A stretch of 64,000 nt of DNA, taken from NCBI GenBank assembly GCA_902799655.1, contig CADCBH010000003.1, forward strand, positions 1-64,000, given 5' to 3'. A program made the translations under genes and the position numbers. How positions within the stretch are numbered: the first letter of the stretch is position 1; every line of letters starts with the position of its first letter. The notes under the pieces were generated by a model. It did not search any database and was not told the DNA's origin. It saw only the letters and a program-made list of their open reading frames with translations. The DNA comes from an uncultured Bacteroidales bacterium. GTDB lineage: Bacteria; Bacteroidota; Bacteroidia; Bacteroidales; Bacteroidaceae. This document shows, piece by piece, positions 44,125 through 53,454 of this stretch.

Positions 44125-45273
44125 ATGAAAAAGATTTTTACTCTGATTGCTATGGCTCTCGTGGCTGTAGGTGCCAATGCGCAAACGTACAACTTCTCGG
44201 ATACAGATCCGTGGGGTGATAACCGAGAAATCACAGCAGATTTCACAGTAGGTCCCATCACCTTAAAGGCCGGTGCTGGTCAGGACTCTAATAACAAGAA
44301 CAATGAGTCGTTCACACTTGACGGCAGCAATAAAACCATTGGTGAAATTAAATGTACCCGCAGATGGAAGACTGGTGGTATGACAAACACCAATGGTACA
44401 CGAAGCATTGCCGTTACGCTTGCTAAGAATAAGACCATCTCAGTAGCAGCCTGCTCATCTAACAGTGAGCAAACACGTACGCTGTTGTTTGCTACCGAGC
44501 CAGGTAACGATCCAGAGGCAGCCACAGTATTGAAGTCATATGTGGACGCGGTAACTGGTACTCCAGCGGTTTTCTCCTATAATCACACGGGTGACGAGGC
44601 AACCATCTATATTTGCTGCAAAGGTGGTGGCACAAACTACTATTTCATCAAGATTGAGGACTATGTTGATCCTTCTTCAGCCACAGCTAAGACTTGGGAC
44701 TTCAGTGCTTACACAGACCAAGTCTCTCTTCACGGTGATGGAACAACGGTACCATCGCTGCAGTATGATGGTTTGACCCTTGTGGGAGTCAAAACTGCTG
44801 CTGGAAGTGACGGCCTAAAGGATTACGTCAGTGCAACTGCAGGCTTCCATGGAAATGGAGCCAGCGATGCCAACAGCCGTTATATCAGCTATAAACCAGC
44901 AGCAGACGGAACACTTAAAGCCACATTCAAATCCAACAAAGCTGAAGATGCTGCTAATCGTACAACCGCCATTGGTACAAGCATTACAAAAAGTGCAACA
45001 GCTGAAACCGCAGGCGTGTTGGCAATAGCAAACGCAGAAACAGGTATTGTTGAGGCAAATGTTACTGCTGGTACAACTTATTATATTTGGTTTGCAGTAG
45101 GTGGACAGGCGATTACGAAAGTTGAATACACTCCTGGAGGTACTAGTGGCGTCCAGACCGTGAAGGCTTCTGCTGTTCAGGACGGTGCCATTTACAACCT
45201 TGCTGGTCAGAAGGTTTCTGAGAGCTACAAGGGTGTAGTCATCAAGAATGGTAAGAAGATGGTGACAAAGTAA
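44125..45273 (+). CDS. Secreted protein with sorting-like tail, function unknown
   Basis: The 382-residue protein has a signal peptide (MKKIFTLIAMALVAVGANAQ). The body seems to contain two beta-sandwich repeats: one begins TYNFSDTDPWGDN and the other TAKTWDFSAYTDQ, each followed by a glycine-rich, Thr/Ser/Asn-rich strand pattern. The last 40 residues (AIYNLAGQKVSESYKG...) form a type IX sorting-like tail like those of the giant proteins. No catalytic motif was recognised; a ligand-binding or matrix role is possible. ATG 44125 is chosen because the longer frame from 44038 overlaps the promoter. The gene has its own promoter and terminator. Confidence 0.75.
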   Translation: MKKIFTLIAMALVAVGANAQTYNFSDTDPWGDNREITADFTVGPITLKAGAGQDSNNKNNESFTLDGSNKTIGEIKCTRRWKTGGMTNTNGTRSIAVTLAKNKTISVAACSSNSEQTRTLLFATEPGNDPEAATVLKSYVDAVTGTPAVFSYNHTGDEATIYICCKGGGTNYYFIKIEDYVDPSSATAKTWDFSAYTDQVSLHGDGTTVPSLQYDGLTLVGVKTAAGSDGLKDYVSATAGFHGNGASDANSRYISYKPAADGTLKATFKSNKAEDAANRTTAIGTSITKSATAETAGVLAIANAETGIVEANVTAGTTYYIWFAVGGQAITKVEYTPGGTSGVQTVKASAVQDGAIYNLAGQKVSESYKGVVIKNGKKMVTK

Positions 45274-45291
45274 GACACGTAAAAACTACAT

Positions 45292-45325
45292 AAACCGAGG
45301 AGCGTAGAGCTCCTCGGTTTATTCT
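45292..45325 (+). terminator. Terminator after the 44125 gene
   Basis: AAACCGAGGAGC (45292-45303) pairs with GCTCCTCGGTTT (45309-45320). Confidence 0.85.
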
Positions 45326-45394
45326 AATTCGGAGGAGCAAATGCTGGTGATGGCATCTACAACTATCTTTGCAACAACTATTCTTCTACGTTTT

Positions 45395-45426
45395 CTTGGT
45401 TGTTTCATAAAAAACATCTATCTTTG
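45395..45426 (+). promoter_or_regulatory. Promoter of the secreted protein gene at 45456
   Basis: CTTG (45395-45398) and TATCTTTG (45419-45426) are 20 bases apart. A second TATCTTTG lies upstream at 45364-45371. Confidence 0.6.
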
Positions 45427-45455
45427 CACCACTAATTTACTAAAAACAAACACGT

Positions 45456-46139
45456 ATGAAAAAGATTTTTTCACTATTGGCTGTATGCCTTGTAGCGCTG
45501 GCCGCCAATGCCCAGAATGATGTGATTATCGAAAAGTTGTGGGGCGTCCCCGAAGAACCTGTCGATATCAATGAGCCGATGACCGTTAAGTCGGGTGTCG
45601 CCTTTATCGGTGATACACGTACCCCCGACAAGATAACCGATGGCAAGATGAAGGGTATGCAGGTGAAGAAGAACAAGCGCTACTTCAAACAGGGAGCGAT
45701 GACAGTGCAGTATGCTACCCAGCTCAACTTCCGTGGTGCTGCCTCTGGCATCAAAAGCGGCGATGTCGTTGATGCCAATGCTGTTCCCCGTTCACGCATG
45801 ATTCAGGTGAAGCCTACATCCAGCGGTAAGCTCATCGTCTTTGCCATGGGCTCCAAGGAAGAGGCGAAGAAGCTCTATATCGGTGTGCGCAATGGTGCCT
45901 CCTTCAAGAACCTCGCTGCACTCGATTATATCAAGGATCCTGCCGTCACAGGCAAGAAAGATGCTCCTCTGCCTATTCAAGTGGTTGATTACACCTATGC
46001 CGAGGGTGATGAGCTGTGGGTATATACGGAAGGTGGTGTCAACCTCTATGCCCTCCAGTTCACAGGACAGATCGACCATGCCTTCGCAGGCAGTGAACCC
46101 CTGGCAGTGGCGAAAGAAGTGAAGAAGGCCCGCAAATAA
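45456..46139 (+). CDS. Secreted protein of unknown function
   Basis: The 227-residue protein has a signal peptide (MKKIFSLLAVCLVALAANAQ) close to that of the gene before. The remainder is a single beta-rich domain (for example LIVFAMGSKEEAKKLYIG and ELWVYTEGGVNLYALQF) ending in a short basic tail; no sorting tail is seen. No family was recognised. The LYIG...LWVYTEGG layout is like the carbohydrate-binding-type sandwiches in secreted Prevotella proteins, but that is only a resemblance. It is transcribed alone, between its own promoter and a strong terminator. Confidence 0.7.
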   Translation: MKKIFSLLAVCLVALAANAQNDVIIEKLWGVPEEPVDINEPMTVKSGVAFIGDTRTPDKITDGKMKGMQVKKNKRYFKQGAMTVQYATQLNFRGAASGIKSGDVVDANAVPRSRMIQVKPTSSGKLIVFAMGSKEEAKKLYIGVRNGASFKNLAALDYIKDPAVTGKKDAPLPIQVVDYTYAEGDELWVYTEGGVNLYALQFTGQIDHAFAGSEPLAVAKEVKKARK

Positions 46140-46163
46140 GATGGCGCGCCTATCAGTGCGTAC

Positions 46164-46200
46164 AAAAAACCGAGGAACTTTGAGTCCCTCGGTTTTTTTT
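46164..46200 (+). terminator. Terminator after the 45456 gene
   Basis: AAAAAACCGAGG (46164-46175) pairs with CCTCGGTTTTTT and is followed by more T. The 277 bp from 46140 to 46416 hold only this and the next promoter. Confidence 0.9.
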
Positions 46201-46357
46201 ATTGCTATTCGAAGAAACCAAAGCCAGCGATGGCATCTACGAAGCGGTGTACATAATCGGCAGCAGTGGGTGGCCATAGTTTTAGACACACTCGCAAAAA
46301 AGTGTTTTGCCTCTTTTGGGGCATATTTACGAATAATATTCAATACGACCCAATTTT

Positions 46358-46389
46358 TTTGGCTGTTTCAGTATTTTTTTCTAATTTTG
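46358..46389 (+). promoter_or_regulatory. Promoter of the hemolysin III gene
   Basis: TTTG (46358-46361) and TAATTTTG (46382-46389) are 20 bases apart. Confidence 0.8.
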
Positions 46390-46416
46390 CCCACTGATAA
46401 CAACCATAGTGCCATT

Positions 46417-47067
46417 ATGGCAATACGCTATACACATAGAGAAGAATTGTGGAACTCATGGTCTCATGCCGGTGGCATCGTGATGGGGACCATCTTTGGT
46501 GTGATATTCCTGTGGATGGCATTCCGTGGCGACAACCCCTGGGCACGACTGGGTGTATGCCTGTATCTCTTCGGTATGCTCAGTTCGTATATTGCATCGA
46601 CGGTGTACCATGCTCTGCCGCTTCGCTCGAAGTGGCGCGAACGTTTCCGTCACTGGGATCATGCCGCCATCTACTGGCATATTGCCGGCAGTTACTCACC
46701 ACTCACGCTCGTCGCACTGCTCACACAGGGATACTGGGGATGGGCTCTCTTCGCCTTTGTATGGCTCTGCGCCATAGCAGGCACCATTGTCAGTTTCGTC
46801 AGCCTGAAAGAGCATTCCCATGTTGAGACCTTCTGTTTTATCGGTATGGGACTCAGTGTGCTGGTGGCTTTTAAACCTCTCCTCGACTCAGTGTCTACCG
46901 CTGCCTTCATATGGATTGTCGCCGAGGGTGTCTGCTATATTACTGGTGCTTTGTTCTATTCACTGCATAGACAGCGCTATATGCACTCCGTCTTCCACTT
47001 CTTCGTGCTGGCAGGAAGTCTCTGCCACATCATTGCTGTGTGGGACGTACTCATGGAATATCTCTAA
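46417..47067 (+). CDS. Hemolysin III family (PAQR-like) membrane protein
   Basis: The 216-residue protein begins MAIRYTHREELWNSWSHAGG and has about seven membrane helices. It has the family's conserved residues: SHAGG near the start, SSYIASTVYHAL, the DHAAIYWHIAGSYSP segment, and the C-terminal HSVFHFFVLAGSLCH with spaced His that bind zinc in PAQR relatives. In bacteria the family is linked to membrane homeostasis; the 'hemolysin' name is historical. ATG 46417 is chosen because the longer frame from 46141 would start before the promoter. It precedes the GH3 gene by 20 bp and probably shares its transcript. Confidence 0.9.
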   Translation: MAIRYTHREELWNSWSHAGGIVMGTIFGVIFLWMAFRGDNPWARLGVCLYLFGMLSSYIASTVYHALPLRSKWRERFRHWDHAAIYWHIAGSYSPLTLVALLTQGYWGWALFAFVWLCAIAGTIVSFVSLKEHSHVETFCFIGMGLSVLVAFKPLLDSVSTAAFIWIVAEGVCYITGALFYSLHRQRYMHSVFHFFVLAGSLCHIIAVWDVLMEYL

Positions 47068-47087
47068 CTAACATTATTACAATATAA

Positions 47088-49709
47088 ATGAAAACAATTC
47101 TTACTACAATTCTTTTCGCCGTGGTGGCGAACATCCCTGCCAGTGCTCAATACCAGTATGCCTGGCAAAATCCGAAACTGCCACGTACAGAGCGTGTAGA
47201 GAGCCTGTTGGGCATGTTGACACCTGAAGAGAAAGTGGGACTGATGATGAATAAAAGCGTCTCTATCGATCGTCTGGGCATTCCCTCGTACAACTGGTGG
47301 AGTGAGGCTTGCCATGGAGTGCGACAGGGCGGCTATACGGTCTATCCTCAACCTATAGGACTGGCTGCTGCCTTCAGCGAGAAACTGGTGTATGATGTCT
47401 TCTCGCAGGTGAGCGATGAGGCTCGTGCCAACTGGAACCGTACTAATCATAATGACCCGAAACTGTTTCATGTGCCGCAGGGTGTAACCTACTATCCTGG
47501 CAATCCAGAGTTGACCTTCTGGTGTCCGAATGTCAATATCTTCCGCGACCCGCGATGGGGTAGAGGTCAGGAGACCTGTGGCGAAGACCCCTATCTGAAT
47601 GCTGTATTGGGCGTCCAGACCGTATTGGGCATGCAAGGCAATGATGACCGGTACTTTAAAACGCATGCCTGTGCTAAGCACTATGCCGTACACAGCGGTC
47701 CTGAGCCTTTGCGACATTCGATGAACGTAGAACCAACCAATCGCGACCTGTGGGAGACCTATTTGCCTGCCTTCAAGGCACTGGTCAAAAAGGCTAATGT
47801 GCGTGAGGTGATGTGTGCCTACCAACGTTTTGAGGGTAAGCCCTGCTGCACGAGTGACCGTCTGCTCATTGATATCCTGCGCAACAAGTGGGGCTATGAC
47901 GGACTGGTTGTTACCGACTGTGACGCAATTAATAATTTCTATAACAAAGGTCAGCACGAGACCCATAAGGACCCGCTTAGCGCCTCTGTCGATGCTGTGC
48001 TCAACGGTACCGATCTGGAGTGTGGCAAGGTGTTTATGTCACTCTCTGAGGGCTTGAAGCGCGGACTCATCAAAGAGTCCGACCTCGATAAACATCTACG
48101 CTATACATTGATGGGACGCTTCGAGTTGGGTATGTTTGACCCTTCCGACATGCTTCCGTGGTCGAAGATACCGTCGTCGACCATCTCCAGCGAGAAGCAT
48201 GACGAACTGGCAACACAGGCCGCTCGAGAATCGATGGTCTTGCTTGAGAATCATGGCATACTGCCACTTTCCAAAGCAATCAAGACCCTTGCAGTCGTAG
48301 GTCCGAATGCCGCCGATATCGAATTGCTGAACGGCAACTATGGTGGCACGCCTACCGACAACCACAAGCACTCACTCTTGGAAGGTATCAGGAATGCCGT
48401 GCCAGGTGCGAAGATTATCTATCAAAAAGCGTGTGAACTCAACGATGAATATGAGACTATCCATCACTTGCAGGACTTCAACGGCGGCAAGGGTGTTCTT
48501 GTTGAGTTCTATAACAATAAGGAGCTGAGTGGTGAGCCTGCCAAGAAAGAGTATTATAACGAATTGAATTTCTCGACCTTTGGCGCCTGGGGCTTTGCTC
48601 AAGGTGTCAACCGTGATACGCTGTCAGTGCGTGTCAGCGGTCAGTATGTGGCCTCGTTTACGGGCGAGATGAAATATACGTTGACAACGGACAATGGCTA
48701 TGTGCTGAAAGTCAACGGCCAGGTGGTGGAAGATGCTAAACCCATGGGGCGTCGTGGTTCCGGCTTCGGTCGTAGGGTGGAGTATAAGTCGTTCCCCGTC
48801 ACAGCTGGCCAGACTTATGATGTTGTGATTGAATATCGTCATGGTAATGGTCAGTTTGCCATGTTGCGTGGTGATATCTGCGAGCGCAAGCTCGTTGACT
48901 TTACTACTTTGGCCAATGAGATGAAGCAGGCTGATGCCATCATCGTCATTGGAGGTATATCTGCTCGTATGGAAGGCGAGGGTGGTGATAAACAGGACAT
49001 CGAACTGCCGAAGGTACAACAGAAACTGGTTCGTGCCATGCACACTACAGGCAAGCCAGTGGTCTTCGTCAACTGCTCGGGTTCGGCCATCGCCTTCGGT
49101 AGTGTCGAGGAACAGTATGATGCCTTGTTGCAGGCATGGTATCCTGGGCAGGGTGGTGCCAAGGCACTGGCCGACGTGCTCTTTGGTGACTACAATCCTG
49201 GTGGTAAACTGCCTGTCACCTTCTATCGTTCGAACAACGACCTGCCTGACTTCCTCGATTACTCGATGAAAAACCGTACCTACCGCTACTTTACCGGAGT
49301 ACCTCAGTATGCTTTCGGCTATGGCCTGAGCTATACTACGTTCAGTGTCGGCAAAGGTAAGCTCACCAAGAAGTCTGGAAAAGCAAGCAAAACAAACAAG
49401 CCCTTTAGCATTCTGACAGTTCCCGTCACCAATACCGGCAACTGCGCGGGTACGGAGACTGTACAGGTCTATGTGAAGCGTCTTGGTGATGCCGGCGCCC
49501 CCATCAAAGCTCTGAAGGGTTTCGAGAAACTCTCGCTGAAGCCTGGTGAGACCAAACGTGCCGTGATAGCTCTTGATAGCGAGGCCTTCGAATACTATGA
49601 TGAGACCATCGACGAGCTGGCCGTCAAGCCTGGCAAATACCAGATACTCTATGGTACTTCATCGCGCGATAGCGACTTGCAGATTCTTAATTTCACCGTT
49701 ACCGATTGA
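47088..49709 (+). CDS. Glycoside hydrolase family 3 with PA14 insertion (beta-xylosidase/beta-glucosidase type)
   Basis: The 873-residue enzyme has a signal peptide (cut at PASAQ). The N-terminal barrel carries WWSEACHGV, FRDPRWGRGQETCGEDP, KHYAVHSGPE and the nucleophile D277 in VVTDCDA. The second domain follows and contains a PA14 insertion from about 468 to 597. The C-terminal 100 residues are a fibronectin type III-like domain. The CHGV/WGRGQE set is typical of xylan-active GH3 enzymes (exo-beta-xylosidase, alpha-arabinofuranosidase). PA14 in GH3 enzymes shapes substrate specificity. The enzyme would act in the periplasm or at the surface on plant oligosaccharides. It lies between the hemolysin III gene and a C10 peptidase. 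Confidence 0.92.
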   Translation: MKTILTTILFAVVANIPASAQYQYAWQNPKLPRTERVESLLGMLTPEEKVGLMMNKSVSIDRLGIPSYNWWSEACHGVRQGGYTVYPQPIGLAAAFSEKLVYDVFSQVSDEARANWNRTNHNDPKLFHVPQGVTYYPGNPELTFWCPNVNIFRDPRWGRGQETCGEDPYLNAVLGVQTVLGMQGNDDRYFKTHACAKHYAVHSGPEPLRHSMNVEPTNRDLWETYLPAFKALVKKANVREVMCAYQRFEGKPCCTSDRLLIDILRNKWGYDGLVVTDCDAINNFYNKGQHETHKDPLSASVDAVLNGTDLECGKVFMSLSEGLKRGLIKESDLDKHLRYTLMGRFELGMFDPSDMLPWSKIPSSTISSEKHDELATQAARESMVLLENHGILPLSKAIKTLAVVGPNAADIELLNGNYGGTPTDNHKHSLLEGIRNAVPGAKIIYQKACELNDEYETIHHLQDFNGGKGVLVEFYNNKELSGEPAKKEYYNELNFSTFGAWGFAQGVNRDTLSVRVSGQYVASFTGEMKYTLTTDNGYVLKVNGQVVEDAKPMGRRGSGFGRRVEYKSFPVTAGQTYDVVIEYRHGNGQFAMLRGDICERKLVDFTTLANEMKQADAIIVIGGISARMEGEGGDKQDIELPKVQQKLVRAMHTTGKPVVFVNCSGSAIAFGSVEEQYDALLQAWYPGQGGAKALADVLFGDYNPGGKLPVTFYRSNNDLPDFLDYSMKNRTYRYFTGVPQYAFGYGLSYTTFSVGKGKLTKKSGKASKTNKPFSILTVPVTNTGNCAGTETVQVYVKRLGDAGAPIKALKGFEKLSLKPGETKRAVIALDSEAFEYYDETIDELAVKPGKYQILYGTSSRDSDLQILNFTVTD

Positions 49710-49727
49710 GATATTCATCCATAGCAT

Positions 49728-52106
49728 ATGAAGAGATATTTATTATTGTTAGTGAGCGTTGTCGTGAGCGGATTCATGATGGCAGGCAACGTAACCCCCG
49801 AGGAGGCCGAGCAGGCCGCACTTCAGTTTCTGAACTGTCACCGTCTGGCTCCGACATCACAGTCGACAGCCCGACTAAACATGATTCAGCAAAGGAAAAC
49901 GTCGCGCAGAGCCGGTGCCCCTACAGCCTATTATGTGTTCAATGTTGGATCGGAAGATGGCTATGTGGTGGTGAGTGGTGACGACCGCACTGTGCCTATC
50001 CTAGGTTATGCTGAAACTGGTGCGTTTGATGCAGACAAGATGCCTGACAATATGAAAGCATGGCTGCAAACCTATGTTGACCAGATAGCATGGTTGAACG
50101 CTCATCCCGAGACACCTGTTGCCACAAAGCCCTTGCGACGTGCACGGAAGGTCATCAAGCCCCTGATTCAGACACGTTGGGGACAGAATGACCCTTACAA
50201 CTTGCTCTGCCCGATGGATGGTGACAATAGAAGTGTGACAGGCTGTGTGGCTACTGCTATGGCTCAGTTGATGTATTACCATAAGTATCCGTCGCAGACT
50301 ACGACGACCATTCCTGCTTATACGACTACTAAAAAATCAATAGCTGTCGATGAGATAGGTGTGACGACCATCCCCTGGGATGACATACAGAAAACCTATA
50401 GCGGTCAGGAAACAGCTTCCCAGCGCGAGGCCGTGGCAAAATTGATGCTGCTCTGCGGTTCCAGCATGAATATGGACTATACTTCTGACGTTAGTAATGC
50501 CGTTTCTGCCTATGTGCCCGATAAGCTTAAGACTTATTTCGACTATGATGCCGCCACGACCTTCGCTAATCGCGGCAGCTATAGAGCTGCTGACTGGGAT
50601 CATCTAATCTATGAGGAGCTATCCCAGAAACGTCCTGTATACTATTGTGGATCGTCGATAGGTGGTGGTCATGCCTTCATCGTCGACGGTTATGATGGTG
50701 ATGGACTCTACCATGTCAATTGGGGGTGGAACGGTATGAGTGACAACTACTTCGTGCTGTCTATCCTTGATCCGAATAACAATACCGGGGCTGGAGCCAG
50801 TTCCACTTCCGACGGTTATAGCCTGAGCCAAGGCGCCATCATTGGTGCCCAGCGTAATACGGGAGTGGTACCCCAAAAGTCTGTGGCGATGACGACCCGA
50901 GCTATCTCTACTCCGACTACAACCATCACGGCAGCCAACGGCAAGTTTTCGTTCTCTTTCAAGGCAGCTTTCTTTAATTTTACAGGCGAGGCGCACACTT
51001 TCGATTTGGGTGTAGGTGTGTATAATACGCAGGGGACTCTAATCGATGCAGGACAAATAGGCTCTGAGACTTTTAATCCTAATTATGGATACAAAGAGAT
51101 GAACATCAATTATTCTATATCCTCGTCATGGTCTGGCACCTTTAAGATTATGCTGGTCAGTCGTGAGCATGGTACCTCTCAGTGGTTGAAGAATGTCGAC
51201 AGTGAGTATTGTTATCTCGAGGCAACCGTCAGTGGAAATCAGCTGAAATTGAAAAATCCCACAATGTCCCTGAATGCCGTCATGACGGTCAGTGGTAATC
51301 TAGAGGTGGGTGGCAATGTACTGGCATCAACGAAGATTACCAATGCCGGTACTTTCTTTAATCAACAGTTCTACCTGAGAGTAGGTGGTAAGGATGTTGG
51401 TGGACGCTATCTGGATCTCGACGGTCAAGAGAGTGGTACCATTGAGATTCCCTTCTCGCCCACGGAGTCGGGTACCAAGACCATCGAGCTGGGTTACAAG
51501 ACCTATTCGTATAATGAAACCACTGAGAAGTACGAAGAAACATTCCATATGGTCGCCTCGAAGTCCGTATCTATCGCTGCTGCGAAGTCGTACACACTCA
51601 CATTCAGTAATGGTACGGTGACCAATGCCACTGGTAAGACGATTAACGACAATAAGGCCTCTCTCCGCTTCATCGTGATGAATACAGGTAGTAATACTTA
51701 CGATAACGATATCAAGGTTTATAGCCTTAAGAAACGAAACGACGATAGCGGCTATTTCGATGTACAGACTACTAAGCAGGTGCCCCTCACTTTGGTAGCT
51801 GGGCAGTCTGTGCAGGTCGACTGTGACATGCCGATGAGCTCCGATGGCATTTACTGGTTTATCATCGTTTATAAGACACAAGGTGCCTTCATCGAATTGA
51901 GTGACAATAGACGCTATGGTGATATTTACAACTACAACGTGAAAATACCCGCTGAAGAGCCTGCAGGCATCAAGACGGTGAATATCCCGTCGGTATCTGC
52001 TAACCAGCGCATCTACACTATTGGGGGCATACAGCTTACACCTCGACAATTCGAGGAGGCACCGAAGGGTATCTATATCGTCAATGGCCAGTTAGTGACA
52101 AAATAA
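49728..52106 (+). CDS. Secreted C10 (streptopain-type) cysteine peptidase 2
   Basis: The 792-residue protein has a signal peptide (MKRYLLLLVSVVVSGF, cut near MAGN). A Spi-type propeptide spans about 22-115 (YYVFNVGSEDGYVVVSGDDR). The C10 domain spans about 145-385 with nucleophile C173 in VTGCVATAMAQ, catalytic H315 in GGGHAFIVDGY and the NWGWNG motif. Unlike the peptidase at 2599 it carries no leucine-rich repeats; the C-terminal 350 residues are beta-sandwich domains. The last 50 residues (RIYTIGGIQLTP...GIYIVNG) form a sorting-like tail. It follows the GH3 gene by 18 bp. It is closer to a plain PrtT/streptopain-type enzyme than the first peptidase. Confidence 0.92.
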   Translation: MKRYLLLLVSVVVSGFMMAGNVTPEEAEQAALQFLNCHRLAPTSQSTARLNMIQQRKTSRRAGAPTAYYVFNVGSEDGYVVVSGDDRTVPILGYAETGAFDADKMPDNMKAWLQTYVDQIAWLNAHPETPVATKPLRRARKVIKPLIQTRWGQNDPYNLLCPMDGDNRSVTGCVATAMAQLMYYHKYPSQTTTTIPAYTTTKKSIAVDEIGVTTIPWDDIQKTYSGQETASQREAVAKLMLLCGSSMNMDYTSDVSNAVSAYVPDKLKTYFDYDAATTFANRGSYRAADWDHLIYEELSQKRPVYYCGSSIGGGHAFIVDGYDGDGLYHVNWGWNGMSDNYFVLSILDPNNNTGAGASSTSDGYSLSQGAIIGAQRNTGVVPQKSVAMTTRAISTPTTTITAANGKFSFSFKAAFFNFTGEAHTFDLGVGVYNTQGTLIDAGQIGSETFNPNYGYKEMNINYSISSSWSGTFKIMLVSREHGTSQWLKNVDSEYCYLEATVSGNQLKLKNPTMSLNAVMTVSGNLEVGGNVLASTKITNAGTFFNQQFYLRVGGKDVGGRYLDLDGQESGTIEIPFSPTESGTKTIELGYKTYSYNETTEKYEETFHMVASKSVSIAAAKSYTLTFSNGTVTNATGKTINDNKASLRFIVMNTGSNTYDNDIKVYSLKKRNDDSGYFDVQTTKQVPLTLVAGQSVQVDCDMPMSSDGIYWFIIVYKTQGAFIELSDNRRYGDIYNYNVKIPAEEPAGIKTVNIPSVSANQRIYTIGGIQLTPRQFEEAPKGIYIVNGQLVTK

Positions 52107-52151
52107 CATAAAAATGTACGATAATACAGGTGTCTCTTCCAGTTTTTTGTG

Positions 52152-52159
52152 TACCTTTG
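52152..52159 (+). promoter_or_regulatory. -7 element of the uxuA-uxuB operon
   Basis: TACCTTTG at 52152-52159 fits the -7 consensus. No proper TTTG lies 19-21 bases upstream, so the promoter may need an activator. Confidence 0.5.
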
Positions 52160-52193
52160 CAGCATCAATAGAAAACTATTAAACACATACACT

Positions 52194-53453
52194 ATGGAAA
52201 GAACATGGAGATGGTTTGGGAAGAAGGATAAAATCACCCTTGCCCAGTTGAGACAAATCGGTGTAGAAGGCATCGTGACCGCCCTGCACGACGTACCTCT
52301 CGGTCAGGTATGGACCCGCGAGAAGATTCGCGAGCTGCGTGAGTATATCGAGTCGTATGGCATGCGCTGGAGCGTGGTAGAGTCGCTGCCCGTTGTCGAG
52401 ACGATTAAATATGCCGGCCCCGATCGCGACGAGCAGATTGAGGTCTATAAGCAGTCGCTGCGCAACCTGTCGGCAGAGGGCATCCACTGCATCTGCTATA
52501 ACTTCATGCCTGTCCTGGACTGGGCACGTACCGACCTGTTGCATGCGAACCCTAACGGTTCGACAAACCTCTACTTCAACTACGCCGAGTTTGCCTACTT
52601 CGACATTTATATCCTCAAGCGCCAGGGTGCCCGTGAGGAATGGGCGGCTTTCGAGATGCGGAATGCCAAGGGCGAGAAGATAGACCGTAACGTGCTGGCA
52701 GAATGCGACGAACTCGCCAAGACCATGACACCGGAGAAAGACCATCAGCTGGTGGAGACCATCATCATCAAGACCCAGGGCTTTGTCTCTGGCAATTTCT
52801 CGGAGAACGACGATGCTCCCGTGCAGAAGTTCCGCAACTTCCTCAATCTCTACAAAGGTATCGACAAGGCACAGCTGCGTGAGAATATGAAGTACTTCCT
52901 CGAGGCTATCATGCCCGTTTGTGAGGAGTGCGACATGAATATGTGCGTACACCCCGACGATCCTCCCATTGAGATTCTGGGTCTGCCGCGCATCGTCCGT
53001 ACCGAGGAGGATATCCAGTGGTTCCTCGATGCCGTTCCCAACAAGCACAACGGTCTGACCTTCTGTGCCGGCAGTCTCTCAGCAGGTACCTACAATAATG
53101 TGGTAGAGATGGCGAAGAAGTTTGCTTCACGCACCCATTTCGTTCACCTGCGCTCCTGCCATATCTTCCCCAATGGTGACTTCACGGAGGCCAGCCACCT
53201 GGGCGGTCGCGCCGATCTGATTGAGCTGTGCCGCATCTTCGAGAAGGAGAATCCCGCATTGCCCATGCGCGTTGACCATGGCATGACATTCACCGATGAG
53301 CCAGGCGGTGTGATGGATGAGAGCAACCACGGCCACAATTCAGGCTATACACTCCTCGGGCGTATGTTTGCCCTCGGACAGGTACAGGGCATTCTGGCCA
53401 CTGTTGACAGAGAGTTGGGTATTGAATACAAACAACCAGGTTTTTTTGATTAA
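52194..53453 (+). CDS. uxuA: Mannonate dehydratase
   Basis: The 419-residue protein begins MERTWRWFGKKDKITLAQL, the usual UxuA start, and shows GVEGIVTALHD, CICYNFMPVLDW, MCVHPDDPP and the C-terminal MRVDHGM and GHNSGYTLLGR segments that hold metal-binding and catalytic residues. It dehydrates D-mannonate to 2-keto-3-deoxy-gluconate in glucuronate breakdown, in the cytoplasm. ATG 52194 is chosen over an upstream in-frame start at 52149 because the latter lies in the promoter. The next gene, uxuB, begins one base after the stop, so the two work as a pair. The kinase and aldolase of the path are not in the window. Confidence 0.95.
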   Translation: MERTWRWFGKKDKITLAQLRQIGVEGIVTALHDVPLGQVWTREKIRELREYIESYGMRWSVVESLPVVETIKYAGPDRDEQIEVYKQSLRNLSAEGIHCICYNFMPVLDWARTDLLHANPNGSTNLYFNYAEFAYFDIYILKRQGAREEWAAFEMRNAKGEKIDRNVLAECDELAKTMTPEKDHQLVETIIIKTQGFVSGNFSENDDAPVQKFRNFLNLYKGIDKAQLRENMKYFLEAIMPVCEECDMNMCVHPDDPPIEILGLPRIVRTEEDIQWFLDAVPNKHNGLTFCAGSLSAGTYNNVVEMAKKFASRTHFVHLRSCHIFPNGDFTEASHLGGRADLIELCRIFEKENPALPMRVDHGMTFTDEPGGVMDESNHGHNSGYTLLGRMFALGQVQGILATVDRELGIEYKQPGFFD

Positions 53454-53454
53454 T

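Noticed and set aside
46141-46416. N-terminal extension of the hemolysin III protein
   Set aside because: It spans a terminator and the gene's own promoter.
47064-47966. 300-codon minus-strand frame
   Set aside because: Antisense to the GH3 catalytic domain, whose motifs are clear on the plus strand.
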